From Acidobacterium sp. (GTDB taxonomy: Bacteria; Acidobacteriota; Terriglobia; Terriglobales; Acidobacteriaceae), in contig PMUI01000058.1 of the NCBI GenBank assembly GCA_003166955.1, positions 1 to 64,000 of the forward strand: a stretch of DNA of 64,000 nt, in the 5' to 3' direction. How positions within the stretch are numbered: the first letter of the stretch is position 1; every line of letters begins with the position of its first letter. This document shows positions 52,895 through 62,451 of the stretch, piece after piece. Position numbers and translations under genes: made by a program. The notes beneath the pieces are model-generated. The model was given only the letters and a program-made list of their open reading frames with translations, did no database searches and had not been told where the DNA came from.

Positions 52895-53032
52895 TTACCG
52901 CAAGATTTGCGGGAGTTCCAGCGGGCTGCGGCCGTGTGTGAGGCGTTCCTTCTCCATCGCTCGCAAGGCGAAGGCTCGCATGAGAAGCGCCGCTGCCACA
53001 AATCCCGTAATGCCGATGGTCAGATTGATCAT
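52895..53032 (-). CDS. Small membrane peptide (45 residues)
   Basis: Reads MINLTIGITGFVAAALLM..., one membrane helix, then a charged tail ending LELPQILR. GAAAGG lies upstream at suitable spacing. It fits between two repeat copies and no other reading frame in the spacer is as coherent. No family was recognised. Confidence 0.45.
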   Translation of the reverse strand: MINLTIGITGFVAAALLMRAFALRAMEKERLTHGRSPLELPQILR

Positions 53033-53167
53033 GGTCTACGCCTTTCGAAGGTATTTTAGCCGCTCGTGAAGAATTCGTTCACCGCTTGAGATTTTGTCGG
53101 TCGCGTTGCGCCCGAGTCCCCTCCGCCCGAGATTTGAGGCCAATCGAGGGCGCGTTGGCTACGGGGG

Positions 53168-53241
53168 GTCCATTCGACTCCGCGCCGGGAGGCAGCGTTC
53201 ACCGCTGGAAGGGTCCTCGGCGGCGCTCCGCTCAGGATGAC
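53168..53241. repeat. Dispersed intergenic repeat, copy 2
   Basis: GTCCATTCGACTCCGCG (53168-53184) and GGCGGCGCTCCGCTCAGGATGAC (two parts, 53219-53241), same landmarks as copy 1 with an unrelated core. Confidence 0.65.
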
Positions 53242-53281
53242 AGTCGTTGGTTAGGAGAAAAAGCGGCCGATGAGGCTCATC

Positions 53282-53337
53282 GCTATCAGCTAACCGCTAA
53301 CCGCTGACTGCTGACTGCCGGCCGCTGGCCGCTGCTC
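53282..53337. repeat. Eight-unit 7-bp tract abutting the sugar-porter stop codon
   Basis: GCTATCA, GCTAACC, GCTAACC, GCTGACT, GCTGACT, GCCGGCC, GCTGGCC, GCTGCTC, in perfect register and ending at the base before the porter's stop. The unit drifts along the tract. Confidence 0.85.
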
Positions 53338-54666
53338 TCAGTCGATTCCGAGCTTGTGCTGCAGCTGCTCGAGGCTCACGCCTTTCGTTTCCGGATACGC
53401 CAGCAGCACGACGATGAACTGCAGCACCATCATTGCCGAGAAAAACGCAAACGGCGCTGCGGTGGAGTGCTTCGCGACCCAGGGAAATAGCCCTGAAATC
53501 AGTGCATTCATGATCCAGTGCGACGAACTGCCCAGGCTCTGCCCCTTCGAGCGAACCCGCGTCGGGAAGACCTCGCTGATGTACACCCAGATGACCGCGC
53601 CCTGCGAGATGGAGAAGAAGAAGATGAAGCCCACCAGCAGCCAAAGCAGATCGGCCTGGTGGCTGTGCGCGTGGAAAATGGCCGCGACGCCCGCCAGGCA
53701 AATCGCCGTCCCGACGGAGCCGATCAGCAGCAGCGACTTGCGGCCCAGCTTGTCGATCACCGACATCGCCAGCAGCGTTGCGCAAAAATTCATCGCGCCC
53801 AGCAGCACCGCCTGCTTCGAGCCCGACAATCCGCTGAAGCCGCCGAAGGCGAAGATGTCGTTCGCGTAGTAGAGAATCGCGTTGATGCCGGCAAGCTGGT
53901 TGAACATCCCGATCGAGATGGCGAGAAAAATCGGCAGCCGGTATTTGCGCTGGAAGAGCGGCTCGGTCTGGCCTGCACGCTCGAGGTGAATCGAGTCGAC
54001 GATCTCCTTCAGCTCGGCCTCGCTGTTCGGCGTGCCCATCCTTACGAGCACTTGCCGCGCTTCGTCGATGCGGTTCTGCGTGACCAGCCAGCGCGAGCTG
54101 CGCGGAATGCCGAATAGGAAGAGCGCAAACAGGATCGCAGGGATGGTCGCGACGCCGAACTGCCAGCGCCAGGCGTCGCCGCCATCGATGAGCCGAGCGA
54201 CCGCGTAGTTCGACGCGTAGGCCAGCAGAATGCCCGCAACAATATTGATCTGGAAGAGCCCGACGAGGCGGCCGCGCAGGCGTGCCGGGGCGAGTTCAGC
54301 AAGATACACCGGCCCCAGCACCGAAGAGCCGCCGATGCCGAGGCCGCCGATCAGCCGGAAACAGAGCAGGGAAGGCCAGTTCCAGGCCAGCGCGCAGCCT
54401 GCCGCCGAAATTACATAAAGGATCGCCATGATCCGCAGCGCCTCGCGCCCGCCGATCTTCTGCCCCAGCGGCCCGGCGCCAATCGCGCCGATCACCGTGC
54501 CCCAGAGCGCGATCGAAACCGTGAGCCCGAGCGCGCCGGCGCTGAGGTGAAAGACCTCGGTCAGCTGATGCGTGGTTCCGGCGATCACCGCCGTGTCGAA
54601 GCCGAAGAGCAGCCCGCCCAGCGCGCCCACCAGGGTGCTGCGGAGCAGAAGGGGATTGAGTCTCAT
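53338..54666 (-). CDS. MFS sugar porter family transporter
   Basis: 442 residues from MRLNPLLLRSTL; upstream frame without a plausible start was ignored. Twelve helices with sugar-porter marks: GALGGLLFGFDTAVIAG in helix 1, GRREALR-like GGREALRIM, the PESPRWL-equivalent IPRSSRWLV, QLAGINAILYYA in helix 7, DKLGRKSLL and PETKGVSLE at the end. Imports a hexose or pentose with protons; which one cannot be told. Confidence 0.9.
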   Translation of the reverse strand: MRLNPLLLRSTLVGALGGLLFGFDTAVIAGTTHQLTEVFHLSAGALGLTVSIALWGTVIGAIGAGPLGQKIGGREALRIMAILYVISAAGCALAWNWPSLLCFRLIGGLGIGGSSVLGPVYLAELAPARLRGRLVGLFQINIVAGILLAYASNYAVARLIDGGDAWRWQFGVATIPAILFALFLFGIPRSSRWLVTQNRIDEARQVLVRMGTPNSEAELKEIVDSIHLERAGQTEPLFQRKYRLPIFLAISIGMFNQLAGINAILYYANDIFAFGGFSGLSGSKQAVLLGAMNFCATLLAMSVIDKLGRKSLLLIGSVGTAICLAGVAAIFHAHSHQADLLWLLVGFIFFFSISQGAVIWVYISEVFPTRVRSKGQSLGSSSHWIMNALISGLFPWVAKHSTAAPFAFFSAMMVLQFIVVLLAYPETKGVSLEQLQHKLGID

Positions 54667-54793
54667 GGTGTCCTTCGAGCCTGACTTGGAAGATGCCTGG
54701 TTCGCAAAGTGCCAAGGATAGCACCGCGAGAAGAAGTGCGATTTACGCACGGCTTCACGCCGTTCTTGCTCGCCGGATTTCTGGTTGTCGGGT

Positions 54794-55273
54794 CTACGCT
54801 GCGGGAACGGTCCCGGAGGTCGGCTCATCGACCACGTCCCTGGCCGCGTGTTCTGCCTCGTCCATGTGGATCGGCGCGACGCGAGTGGTCGTGTTCTGCA
54901 GCCGCAGCAGGAGCTGCATCGGATGCAGCGGCTTATCGAGCAGCTCGAAGTCGTAGCCGCGGCGGCGCGCGTCGCAGAGCAAATTCAGCGCGCTCGATTG
55001 CCCAGAGAAAAGAAGGATGCGGCAGCCGAGCCCAGCGCAGCGCAGCGACACCGCCAGATCCACGCCGGTCAGGTCCGGCATCATCACGTCGCTCAGCAGA
55101 ATGTCCGGCGGCTGATCCATCGCGCGCACCAGCGCCCGGTTGGGGTTGTGGAAAGCCTGAGCGCGGAAGCCGTTCCTCGCGAGAATCGCCGCGAGGGTCT
55201 CAGCGATGATCCACTCGTCGTCAACGACGTAAATACGCGGGCTGTCGGACTCGTTTGAAACTGCCTGTGCCAC
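54794..55273 (-). CDS. Stand-alone receiver-domain response regulator
   Basis: 159 residues. Receiver domain (about 13-125) with DDEW, phosphoacceptor Asp in LLSDVMMPDLTG (D63) and LLDKPLHP. No output domain; the C-terminal tail is disordered. Likely a phospho-relay or single-domain signalling protein. Divergent from nothing obvious; the partner kinase is not in the window. Confidence 0.85.
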   Translation of the reverse strand: MAQAVSNESDSPRIYVVDDEWIIAETLAAILARNGFRAQAFHNPNRALVRAMDQPPDILLSDVMMPDLTGVDLAVSLRCAGLGCRILLFSGQSSALNLLCDARRRGYDFELLDKPLHPMQLLLRLQNTTTRVAPIHMDEAEHAARDVVDEPTSGTVPAA

Positions 55274-55895
55274 CGGTGACCCCTGGCCAATCAGAGATGG
55301 AACTGAAACAGCGACGTCGCGGGCCTTGAAAATCGACTACCGGGGGAAGGGGAGCAGGAATACAGATCGATTACGATGCAGCCCACCCATTCCCTGGTTG
55401 CACAACTGCACGAGCCGGTGAGCGATCGGTAAGGACCAGCCGTTTTCGGAGCGTATTGGCCGGCTTCGGAAAGCCCTTCCCATCCCGCCGTGGGCTTGCT
55501 AAACTATGGTTTAAGGGATCGTGCGGTTACGATCCCTTTTTCATTGTTGCCTGTTTTTGTTTGTACCACGATTTCCGGGACTTCGGTAACAGACTCCAAT
55601 GGGGGATGCTATTACGACAGTTTCGAATCGGCCCGTCCCGAAACCGGAACATGTTTTCGAATTCGTTAACATCGTCAAGTGGTGCATTTTCAAAGCTCAG
55701 GAGGAAGCCAGACAAAACGATGTGCACCGACTACTCGACATTCAATTACCTGAGTACTTGGTCCCCCGAAGGGTAGATTGACCGCTCATCGGGCTGCTGT
55801 TACTTTTCAAGCCATAACAAAGCAGCATTGATTTTCTTCCTTGGCTTCAAGAGATCGATTTGAGGGGTTACTCCGGGAACATCCGGAAAAAGAAC
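55274..55895. other. 622-bp spacer with an orphan terminator
   Basis: I see no convincing protein gene. A 60-codon frame at 55599-55781 (plus) is possible, but it has no ribosome site and unusual composition. The spacer is notably A/T-richer after 55500. It contains a strong terminator (55513-55541) with no coding gene upstream on the same strand, which suggests a small RNA. Confidence 0.55.
55513..55541 (+). terminator. Intrinsic terminator with no upstream gene
   Basis: Perfect 10-bp stem AAGGGATCGT (55513-55522) / ACGATCCCTT (55529-55538), loop GCGGTT, then a T run. TAAACT at 55499-55504 might be a -10 box but is too close for a useful transcript, so the promoter is probably further upstream. 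Confidence 0.75.
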
Positions 55896-56852
55896 TTGCG
55901 CACACGTTATTACATCATTTTCGTTGCACGTGAGAAAGACGGGCCTCTCCGCAAGATCCCTGTCCCCCTGCACTACGCCGGCGTGTTCGTGGCCGCGGCC
56001 GTGGTGGGCGCATTCACTATCACCGGCATGGCCGGCGCGTACTCCCGCATGCTGCTCAAGACGGCCAGCTTCAATCAGGTGCGCCAGCAGCAGGAAGCAC
56101 TGCGCAAGGACTACAGCCAGCTGCAGCGTGTAGAGCACGAAAAGGATATGCAGGCCGCCTCGCTGGGTTCGCTCGCCAGCGAAGTGAGCGCGCTGTACGG
56201 TCTGCGCCAAAACCGCCAATCGAAGAGCGCCGCGACGCCGGTGGCTCCCGGCAGCGCCGACAGCTCCGCGCCGTTCACCGAACAGGCCTACGCGCAGTCG
56301 CTCGATCAACTCGCCTCGCTGCGCAGCACCGCGCTTTCCGGCCGCGTTCGTTCCTTCGATCTGGGCGTCGCCTCGGCGGTGCTCACCGATTGGGTCAATC
56401 TGGCCGGCTCGCCCTCGCTGTGGCCGGTTCTTGGACGAATCACCAGCTCGTTTGGCGAACGCGAGGATCCCTTTAACGGAGAGGGCGCTTTCCACTCCGG
56501 CATCGACATCTCTGCTGAGTTCGGCGAAGCCGTCCGGGCTACCGCCGATGGCGTGGTCGAGGTCGCCTCGATGGCCAGCGGCTATGGCCGCGAGGTCGTC
56601 GTCAACCACGGCAACGGCATTCAGACCCTCTACGGCCACCTCTCCGGCTTCGCTGTTACGTCAGGCCAGCAGGTGAGCCGCGGTCAGGTTATCGGCTACG
56701 TGGGCATGAGCGGCCGCACCACGGGCCCGCACCTGCATTACGAAGTGCGCATCCACAGCACGCCGGTCAACCCCTACCGCTATCTGCGCGAGACCATCCA
56801 GCAGCTTGCCACCGCGGATGCTGACGCGGGCCTGGGCAAGGGCGGCAAATAG
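55896..56852 (+). CDS. M23 family peptidase (LytM-like), periplasmic
   Basis: About 318 residues. No ATG exists at the 5' end: TTG 55896 (LRTRYYIIFVAREKDGP) fits the family's usual opening and follows GGAAAAAG; another TTG at 55860 is possible. One membrane anchor (YAGVFVAAAVVGAFTITGMAGAY), a coiled coil (about 60-100), then the LytM domain with HSGIDISAEFGEAVRATADG (zinc His and Asp), GNGIQTLYGHLS and HLHYEVR. Cleaves peptidoglycan cross-bridges or activates amidases. Confidence 0.88.
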   Translation: MRTRYYIIFVAREKDGPLRKIPVPLHYAGVFVAAAVVGAFTITGMAGAYSRMLLKTASFNQVRQQQEALRKDYSQLQRVEHEKDMQAASLGSLASEVSALYGLRQNRQSKSAATPVAPGSADSSAPFTEQAYAQSLDQLASLRSTALSGRVRSFDLGVASAVLTDWVNLAGSPSLWPVLGRITSSFGEREDPFNGEGAFHSGIDISAEFGEAVRATADGVVEVASMASGYGREVVVNHGNGIQTLYGHLSGFAVTSGQQVSRGQVIGYVGMSGRTTGPHLHYEVRIHSTPVNPYRYLRETIQQLATADADAGLGKGGK

Positions 56853-56876
56853 CCCGCCGTACCCGTCGTCCTCACG

Positions 56877-58196
56877 CTACTTCCTGAAAGGCTGCTGATC
56901 CGTAATCTTCGGCCGCTCTCCCGACTGCGCCTGCAGTTCCTTCGCCGTCGCCTGCACTTCCCGGAAAAACCGCAGAAAATTCCCGCCCAGAATCTTCCGG
57001 CAATCCTCCGCTGAATACCCGCGCTTCACCAGCTCCGCCGTGATCTTCGGCAGATCCGCCGCCGAGTCGATCCCCTCCGGCGACGACGGAATCCCATCGA
57101 AATCCGATCCCAGCCCCACATGATCGATCCCTGCTACTTTGGCCACGTGATCGATGTGGTCGATCAGCAGGCTCAGCGGCGGCCGCGGAATCTTCGCCGC
57201 CCACTGTTTGTCCATCGCGTCGATCATCCCGTAGCTGACGGTCTTGCCGTCGGCCTTCCACTGCGCGATCTGCGCCTGCTCCGCCGCCTGCCGCTCGGCC
57301 GCCTGCGCATTCCACGCATTCCGCCACGCGTCGCTGATGAATCCCGAGTAGAAATTCACCATTACCACGCCGCCCCTGCTGTTCGGCCCACCGCTCCGCG
57401 CCACTGCCCGCAGCATGTCGTCCGTCATGTTGCGCGGCGCGCTGGCCAGTGCCCGCGCCGACGAGTGCGATGCGAACACCGGGGCCCGCGACGTGATCAC
57501 CGCACGATAAAACGTCTTGTCCGAAACATGCGAGATGTCCACCATCATCCCCAGCCGGTTCATCTCGTACACCACATCCTTGCCAAAATCCGTCAGCCCA
57601 TCCTGCGTGTGTTTCACCTTCTCGTCGTCGATGTCGCCCGAAGAATCCGCCCAGTCATTCGAGTTCGACCACGTCAGCGTCATGTATCGCACGCCCAGCC
57701 TGTAGTAGTCGCGCAACAGCCCCAGCGAATCTTCAATGGAGTGGCCGCCCTCGATCCCCATCAGCGCCGCGAATTTCCCTTCATGCCGCGCCCGCTCGAT
57801 ATCCTCGGGGGAGTAGGCCATCATCATCTTGTCCGGATGCTTCCGGGCCTGCTCCAGCACCGTGTCGATCAGCTCCAGCGTCCGCCGCGCGTAGTGCCCC
57901 TCATACAGCTTCGGCTCCACCCAGATCGAGAAAAACTCCGCCCCCAGGTTCCCCTGTTTCGCCGATGTAAAGTTCAGATACCCGCCATTGAGCGGCTCCG
58001 TCAGATCGTAATGATCGTCCAGCATTCGCTGCGGCGTGTCGGCATGGGTGTCAATCACGATGGCCGACCGATGTACGGCGGCCGGTGTTTGCGACGAGGA
58101 TGGATGGGTCACAGGCTTCTGGCTGGGCTGGGAAGTGGATTGAGCAAGAATGGGCAAGGTCAAAACGAGAATCGCAAACAGCCGCAGGGTCTTCAT
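56877..58196 (-). CDS. Membrane dipeptidase (renal dipeptidase family, M19)
   Basis: 439 residues with signal peptide (LFAILVLTLPILAQS). Zinc motifs: IDTHADTP, GIEGGHSIEDSLG, VDISHVSDKTF, FASHSSARAL and HVGLGSDFDGIPSSPEG. Hydrolyses dipeptides, including D-amino-acid-containing ones, in the periplasm. It is convergent with the M23 gene; the two may share cell-wall substrates. Confidence 0.93.
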   Translation of the reverse strand: MKTLRLFAILVLTLPILAQSTSQPSQKPVTHPSSSQTPAAVHRSAIVIDTHADTPQRMLDDHYDLTEPLNGGYLNFTSAKQGNLGAEFFSIWVEPKLYEGHYARRTLELIDTVLEQARKHPDKMMMAYSPEDIERARHEGKFAALMGIEGGHSIEDSLGLLRDYYRLGVRYMTLTWSNSNDWADSSGDIDDEKVKHTQDGLTDFGKDVVYEMNRLGMMVDISHVSDKTFYRAVITSRAPVFASHSSARALASAPRNMTDDMLRAVARSGGPNSRGGVVMVNFYSGFISDAWRNAWNAQAAERQAAEQAQIAQWKADGKTVSYGMIDAMDKQWAAKIPRPPLSLLIDHIDHVAKVAGIDHVGLGSDFDGIPSSPEGIDSAADLPKITAELVKRGYSAEDCRKILGGNFLRFFREVQATAKELQAQSGERPKITDQQPFRK

Positions 58197-58291
58197 GGCT
58201 GGATTATCCAGTAAAGGGATTGTAGCAACCAGATTTCAAGGGGAAGCCTCCGGAGGCGGTACGGCGAAACAGTAGTAGCATCGAAGACGCC

Positions 58292-58705
58292 ATGAAGAAA
58301 ACCGGTACTATCACGGTCATCCGTGCGCCAGGCGATCCCTTTCCGGAGACCAAAACCGATTGGGCCAAAGTTGCCGCTCTCACTGACGAACAGATTCACG
58401 AAGCCGCGCTTGCCGATCCCGACGCGCAGCCTCTGCCCCGCGACATGCGTGGCCTCACCAGGATCCCCAACGTAAAAAAGCTGCGCGAGACACTCGGGAT
58501 GACCCAGGAGGAGTTCGCTGCCACCTACCGGATCCCGATCGGCACATTGCGCGATTGGGAGCAGCGGCGCAAATTCCCCGATGCTCCCGCACGCGCGTAT
58601 CTATTGGTCATCGAGGGAAATCCGCAAGGCGTGGCGGCGCTGCTGGAAGCAAGCCCCCTGGCGAGAGCCACCTGGCTTACTTCTCTCCGAACTCCCACCC
58701 CGTAA
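58292..58705 (+). CDS. XRE-family helix-turn-helix protein (antitoxin-like, no toxin)
   Basis: 137 residues. The N-terminal half is like BrnA/HigA-type antitoxin extensions ([27 protein letters not shown]); the HTH ([31 protein letters not shown]) is in the C-terminal half. A toxin gene would be expected upstream, but only 95 bp lie before it. Its 3' end overlaps the convergent sdhB gene by 29 bp. Confidence 0.78.
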   Translation: MKKTGTITVIRAPGDPFPETKTDWAKVAALTDEQIHEAALADPDAQPLPRDMRGLTRIPNVKKLRETLGMTQEEFAATYRIPIGTLRDWEQRRKFPDAPARAYLLVIEGNPQGVAALLEASPLARATWLTSLRTPTP

Positions 58706-59477
58706 CCGGAGCAATCGCCGTCACCACCGACTTCCGCTCCTTCCACGCCCCGAGCAAATAGTCGTGGTTCATCTTCGCGATCGCCTCCAGCGGAATCTCC
58801 TTCGGACAAACGCCCGTGCACTCGCCAATATTCGTGCAGCTCCCAAATCCCTCGGCATTCATCTGCGCCACCATCTGCACCGCGCGCCGATCCTGCTCCG
58901 GCTTGCCCTGCGGCAAAATTCCCAGGTGCGCGATCTTCGCCCCCGTAAACAACGCCGCCGACCCGTTAGGACAAGCCGCCACGCATGCGCCGCACCCAAT
59001 GCACGCCGCCGCATCCATCGAGCGATCCGCATCGTCTTTCCCGATCGGAATCGCATTCCCATCCGGCACATTCCCCGTCGATACCGAAACGTAGCCGCCC
59101 GACTGAATAATCCGGTCGAACGAACGCCGGTCCACCACCAGGTCCTTCACAAACGGAAACGCCCGCGAACGCCACGGCTCCATCACCAGCTCTTCGCCGT
59201 CCTTGAAGTGCCGCATCGTCAGCTGGCAAATCGTCGTCGCCGGCATCGGCCCGTGCGCCACGCCGTTGATCATGAACCCGCACGTCCCGCAGATCCCCTC
59301 GCGGCAATCGTGCTCGAACGCCACCGGTTCCTCGCCCCGCTCGCTCAGCGTCTCGTTCAGCACGTCCAGGCACTCCAGCACCGACATCTCGCCGTTAGGA
59401 ACTTCGACCGGATAGCTCACGAATTTGCCCTTGCTCCCCGGATTCTTCTGCCGCCAGATGCTCAGTGTCAGTTTCAT
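58677..59477 (-). CDS. sdhB: Succinate dehydrogenase iron-sulfur subunit
   Basis: 266 residues from [10 protein letters not shown]. [2Fe-2S] ligands are in [19 protein letters not shown]; the [4Fe-4S] motif is [15 protein letters not shown]; the third cluster motif is [15 protein letters not shown]. Passes electrons from FAD to quinone in the TCA cycle and respiratory chain. Its ATG overlaps the sdhA stop by one base (TAATG). The 3' end overlaps the convergent XRE gene. Confidence 0.95.
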   Translation of the reverse strand: MKLTLSIWRQKNPGSKGKFVSYPVEVPNGEMSVLECLDVLNETLSERGEEPVAFEHDCREGICGTCGFMINGVAHGPMPATTICQLTMRHFKDGEELVMEPWRSRAFPFVKDLVVDRRSFDRIIQSGGYVSVSTGNVPDGNAIPIGKDDADRSMDAAACIGCGACVAACPNGSAALFTGAKIAHLGILPQGKPEQDRRAVQMVAQMNAEGFGSCTNIGECTGVCPKEIPLEAIAKMNHDYLLGAWKERKSVVTAIAPVTGWEFGEK

Positions 59478-61390
59478 TACTTGTAGCTCCTCTGGCTCGG
59501 GTGGACGTACACAAACTCCAGCGGCTCTTTCGTCAGCTCCGGCTTGTTGCCCGGCCCCGTGTAGCCCCACGCCGCCACATAGCCGTAGTGCTCATCGTCG
59601 CGCTGCGCCTCGCCCTCCGGTGTCTGATACTCCTCGCGGAAGTGCCCGCCGCACGATTCATTCCGCTCCAGCGCGTCAATGCAGATCAGCTCGCCCAGCT
59701 CGAAGAAATCCGCAACCCGTCCCGCCTTCTCGAGGCTCTGGTTCAGATCGTCGCCCGATCCAGGCACGTTCAGGTTCTGCCAGAACTCCTCGCGCAGCGC
59801 GCGAATCCTGCCGATTGCATCCCTCAGCCCGGCAGCGTTCCGGGACATGCCGCAGTCATCCCACATAATCTTGCCCAACTCGCGATGGAACGAGTCCACC
59901 GTCCGCTTGCCCTTGATCGACAGCAGCTTCGCAATCCCTTGCTCCGTCGCCGTCAGCGCAGCCTGTACCGCCGGATCCGACGCCTTCACATCCTTCAGCT
60001 TCGAGCTCGCCAGATAATTGCCCACCGTGTACGGAGTGATGAAGTACCCATCCGACAGTCCCTGCATCAATGCGCTCGCGCCCAGCCGGTTCGCCCCGTG
60101 ATCGGAAAAGTTCGCCTCCCCAAGCACAAACAACCCAGGAATCGTGCTCTGTAGTTGGTAATCCACCCACAGCCCGCCCATCGTGTAGTGCATCGCCGGA
60201 TAAATCCGCATCGGCACCTTGTACGGATCTTCGTCCGTGATGCGCTGATACATGTCGAACAGATTCCCGTAGGAATCGCGAATCGTCTCCACTCCGAGCC
60301 GCTGGATCGCGTCGGCGAAATCCAGATACACGCCCAGCCCGGTCTCGCCCACGCCGCGGCCCTCGTCGCACACCGCCTTCGCATTCCGCGAAGCCACATC
60401 GCGCGGCACCAGATTGCCGAAAGCAGGGTATTTCCGCTCGAGATAATAATCCCGCTCGTCCTCAGGAATCTGATCCGGCCGCCGCTTGTCGCCCTTCTGC
60501 TTCGGCACCCAGATCCGCCCATCGTTGCGCAGCGACTCCGACATCAGCGTCAACTTCGACTGATAATCCCCCGACACCGGAATGCACGTCGGATGAATCT
60601 GCGTGAAGCATGGATTGGCAAACAGAGCGCCCCGCTTGTGCGCCCTCCAGATCGCCGTTGCATTCGATCCCTTGGCGTTCGTCGACAAATAGTAGACGTT
60701 GCCGTAGCCGCCCGTCGCCAGGATCACCGCCTCGGCCAGATGCACGCTCAGCTTGCCCGTGATCAGGTTCCGCGCCACAATCCCGCGCGCCTGTCCGTCG
60801 ATCACGATCAGGTCCAGCATCTCCGTGCGCGGAATCATCGTCACCTGCCCGGCGTCCACCTGCCGCTCCAGCGCCTGGTACGCGCCCAGCAGCAACTGCT
60901 GACCCGTCTGTCCGCGCGCATAAAAGGTCCGCGAAACCTGCGCGCCGCCAAACGAACGATTCTCCAGCGACCCACCGTACTCGCGCGCAAATGGAACGCC
61001 CTGCGCCACGCACTGGTCAATGATGTGTACGCTGTTCTGCGCCAGCCGATACACATTGCCCTCGCGCGCGCGAAAATCGCCGCCCTTCACTGTGTCGTAA
61101 AAGAGCCGGTAAATGCTGTCGCCGTCGTTTTGATAATTCTTCGCTGCGTTAATGCCGCCCTGGGCCGCAATCGAGTGCGCGCGACGCGGCGAATCCTGGA
61201 AGCAGAAGCACTTCACGTTGTAGCCCAGCTCACCCAGCGTCGCAGCGGCCGACGCTCCGGCCAGCCCCGAGCCGACCACGATCAGATTGTGCCGCCGCTT
61301 GTTGGCCGGATTCACCAGCTTCATTTCGAACTTTGCGCTGTCCCATGCGTCTTCGATGGGGCCCGTAGGAATCCTTGCATCCAGTTTCAT
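59477..61390 (-). CDS. sdhA: Succinate dehydrogenase flavoprotein subunit
   Basis: About 637 residues from [10 protein letters not shown]; a GTG 12 bp earlier (overlapping the sdhC stop) is possible. FAD-binding motif [12 protein letters not shown], the covalent-FAD His in [28 protein letters not shown] and the [11 protein letters not shown] active-site segment. Resembles B-type SQR (Bacillus-like) together with the single cytochrome b subunit. Oxidises succinate to fumarate. Confidence 0.95.
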   Translation of the reverse strand: MKLDARIPTGPIEDAWDSAKFEMKLVNPANKRRHNLIVVGSGLAGASAAATLGELGYNVKCFCFQDSPRRAHSIAAQGGINAAKNYQNDGDSIYRLFYDTVKGGDFRAREGNVYRLAQNSVHIIDQCVAQGVPFAREYGGSLENRSFGGAQVSRTFYARGQTGQQLLLGAYQALERQVDAGQVTMIPRTEMLDLIVIDGQARGIVARNLITGKLSVHLAEAVILATGGYGNVYYLSTNAKGSNATAIWRAHKRGALFANPCFTQIHPTCIPVSGDYQSKLTLMSESLRNDGRIWVPKQKGDKRRPDQIPEDERDYYLERKYPAFGNLVPRDVASRNAKAVCDEGRGVGETGLGVYLDFADAIQRLGVETIRDSYGNLFDMYQRITDEDPYKVPMRIYPAMHYTMGGLWVDYQLQSTIPGLFVLGEANFSDHGANRLGASALMQGLSDGYFITPYTVGNYLASSKLKDVKASDPAVQAALTATEQGIAKLLSIKGKRTVDSFHRELGKIMWDDCGMSRNAAGLRDAIGRIRALREEFWQNLNVPGSGDDLNQSLEKAGRVADFFELGELICIDALERNESCGGHFREEYQTPEGEAQRDDEHYGYVAAWGYTGPGNKPELTKEPLEFVYVHPSQRSYK

Positions 61391-61398
61391 CTCGGCTG

Positions 61399-62091
61399 TC
61401 ACCTCACCCACCCGGCGAGCACGCTCACCGGTATCGATATGTAACCGCCGATGATCAAAATTGTGATCCACAGAGCCGCCTGCTTCAGCACCGGCGTGTG
61501 GCGCGGATGATTCATTCCCAGCGACTGGAACATGCTCCACATCCCGTGCCGCAGATGAAAGCCGAGCAGGATCATCGAGAAGATGTACCACGCCGAAACC
61601 CACCATACGCGGAAGCCGGAGATCACGTTGTAGTAGACGTCCTCCTCGCTGAAGGCGGGTGCGCCCGGATGCAGCGTGCCTGCCGTGAACTCCAGCAGGT
61701 GGAAGATCACGAACGCCAGGATGATCGGCCCGCTCCAGTACATGGTGCGATCCGCATAGTTCGAGGCGACGGACTTCTTCACCTTATAGCCGACCGGCCG
61801 CGCTTTCAGGTTCAGCAGCACCAGCTGCACCGTAGCCACAATGTGCAGCACCACGCAGACAATCAGGGTGCCGCGGGCGATCCACAGCAGCTCCCCAAGG
61901 TTTTTCAGGAAGTGGCTGTAAGCATTCAGCCGTTCGCGACTGTCGAAGATTTGCAGGTTCCCCAGCAGATGGCCGACGACGAACAGGAACAGGATCGCGC
62001 CCGTCACCGCCATTACGGCTTTCTTTCCGTTGGTGGATTGCCAGAAACTCGGCGCCCGGTGCTCGCGCGGGCCAGCGACCGCTGTGCTCAT
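61399..62091 (-). CDS. sdhC: Succinate dehydrogenase cytochrome b558 subunit
   Basis: 230 residues from [10 protein letters not shown], five membrane helices. Haem-ligand histidines lie in helices ([36 protein letters not shown]). Single-polypeptide cytochrome of B-type succinate:quinone reductases, with two b haems expected. First gene of sdhCAB; sdhA starts immediately after. Confidence 0.93.
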   Translation of the reverse strand: MSTAVAGPREHRAPSFWQSTNGKKAVMAVTGAILFLFVVGHLLGNLQIFDSRERLNAYSHFLKNLGELLWIARGTLIVCVVLHIVATVQLVLLNLKARPVGYKVKKSVASNYADRTMYWSGPIILAFVIFHLLEFTAGTLHPGAPAFSEEDVYYNVISGFRVWWVSAWYIFSMILLGFHLRHGMWSMFQSLGMNHPRHTPVLKQAALWITILIIGGYISIPVSVLAGWVR

Positions 62092-62451
62092 CGTGCGTGT
62101 CCTGCCCAGTTGTCTTTCGTCACGTCGGGGTGTTCCTTCTTTGCTGTGGTCGCCATGCGTCACTGCCGCCGGATGTTGCCGGTCCGCTGCTCCGCGCAAA
62201 GCGCCGTGAATGTCTTCAGCAGCCCGAGGAAAATTCCGGACTGCGGGGATGCCGCCCACCGCCGCGGTCAGTCTCTATTCCGCTGCGGTGCGTTGGGGAA
62301 ACGCCTGGCGAGTGCTACCGGTCGCCAGACGTATGGGGATGCGTCGCTTCATGAGTGCGAATCTTTATTATTGGTTCCCGGAAGAACCACCGTCAACTCG
62401 GCCGTCCGCTTTGGAGCGACGGCGGGCGGGTGTTCCCACCACCTGTGAGGC
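62092..62451. other. 360-bp spacer upstream of sdhC
   Basis: Lies between the ackA stop and the sdhC start, both on the minus strand. I see no convincing gene, hairpin or repeat; it must contain the sdhC promoter. Confidence 0.55.

Noticed and set aside
55599-55781. 60-codon plus-strand frame
   Set aside because: No ribosome site or recognisable features; left as part of the spacer.
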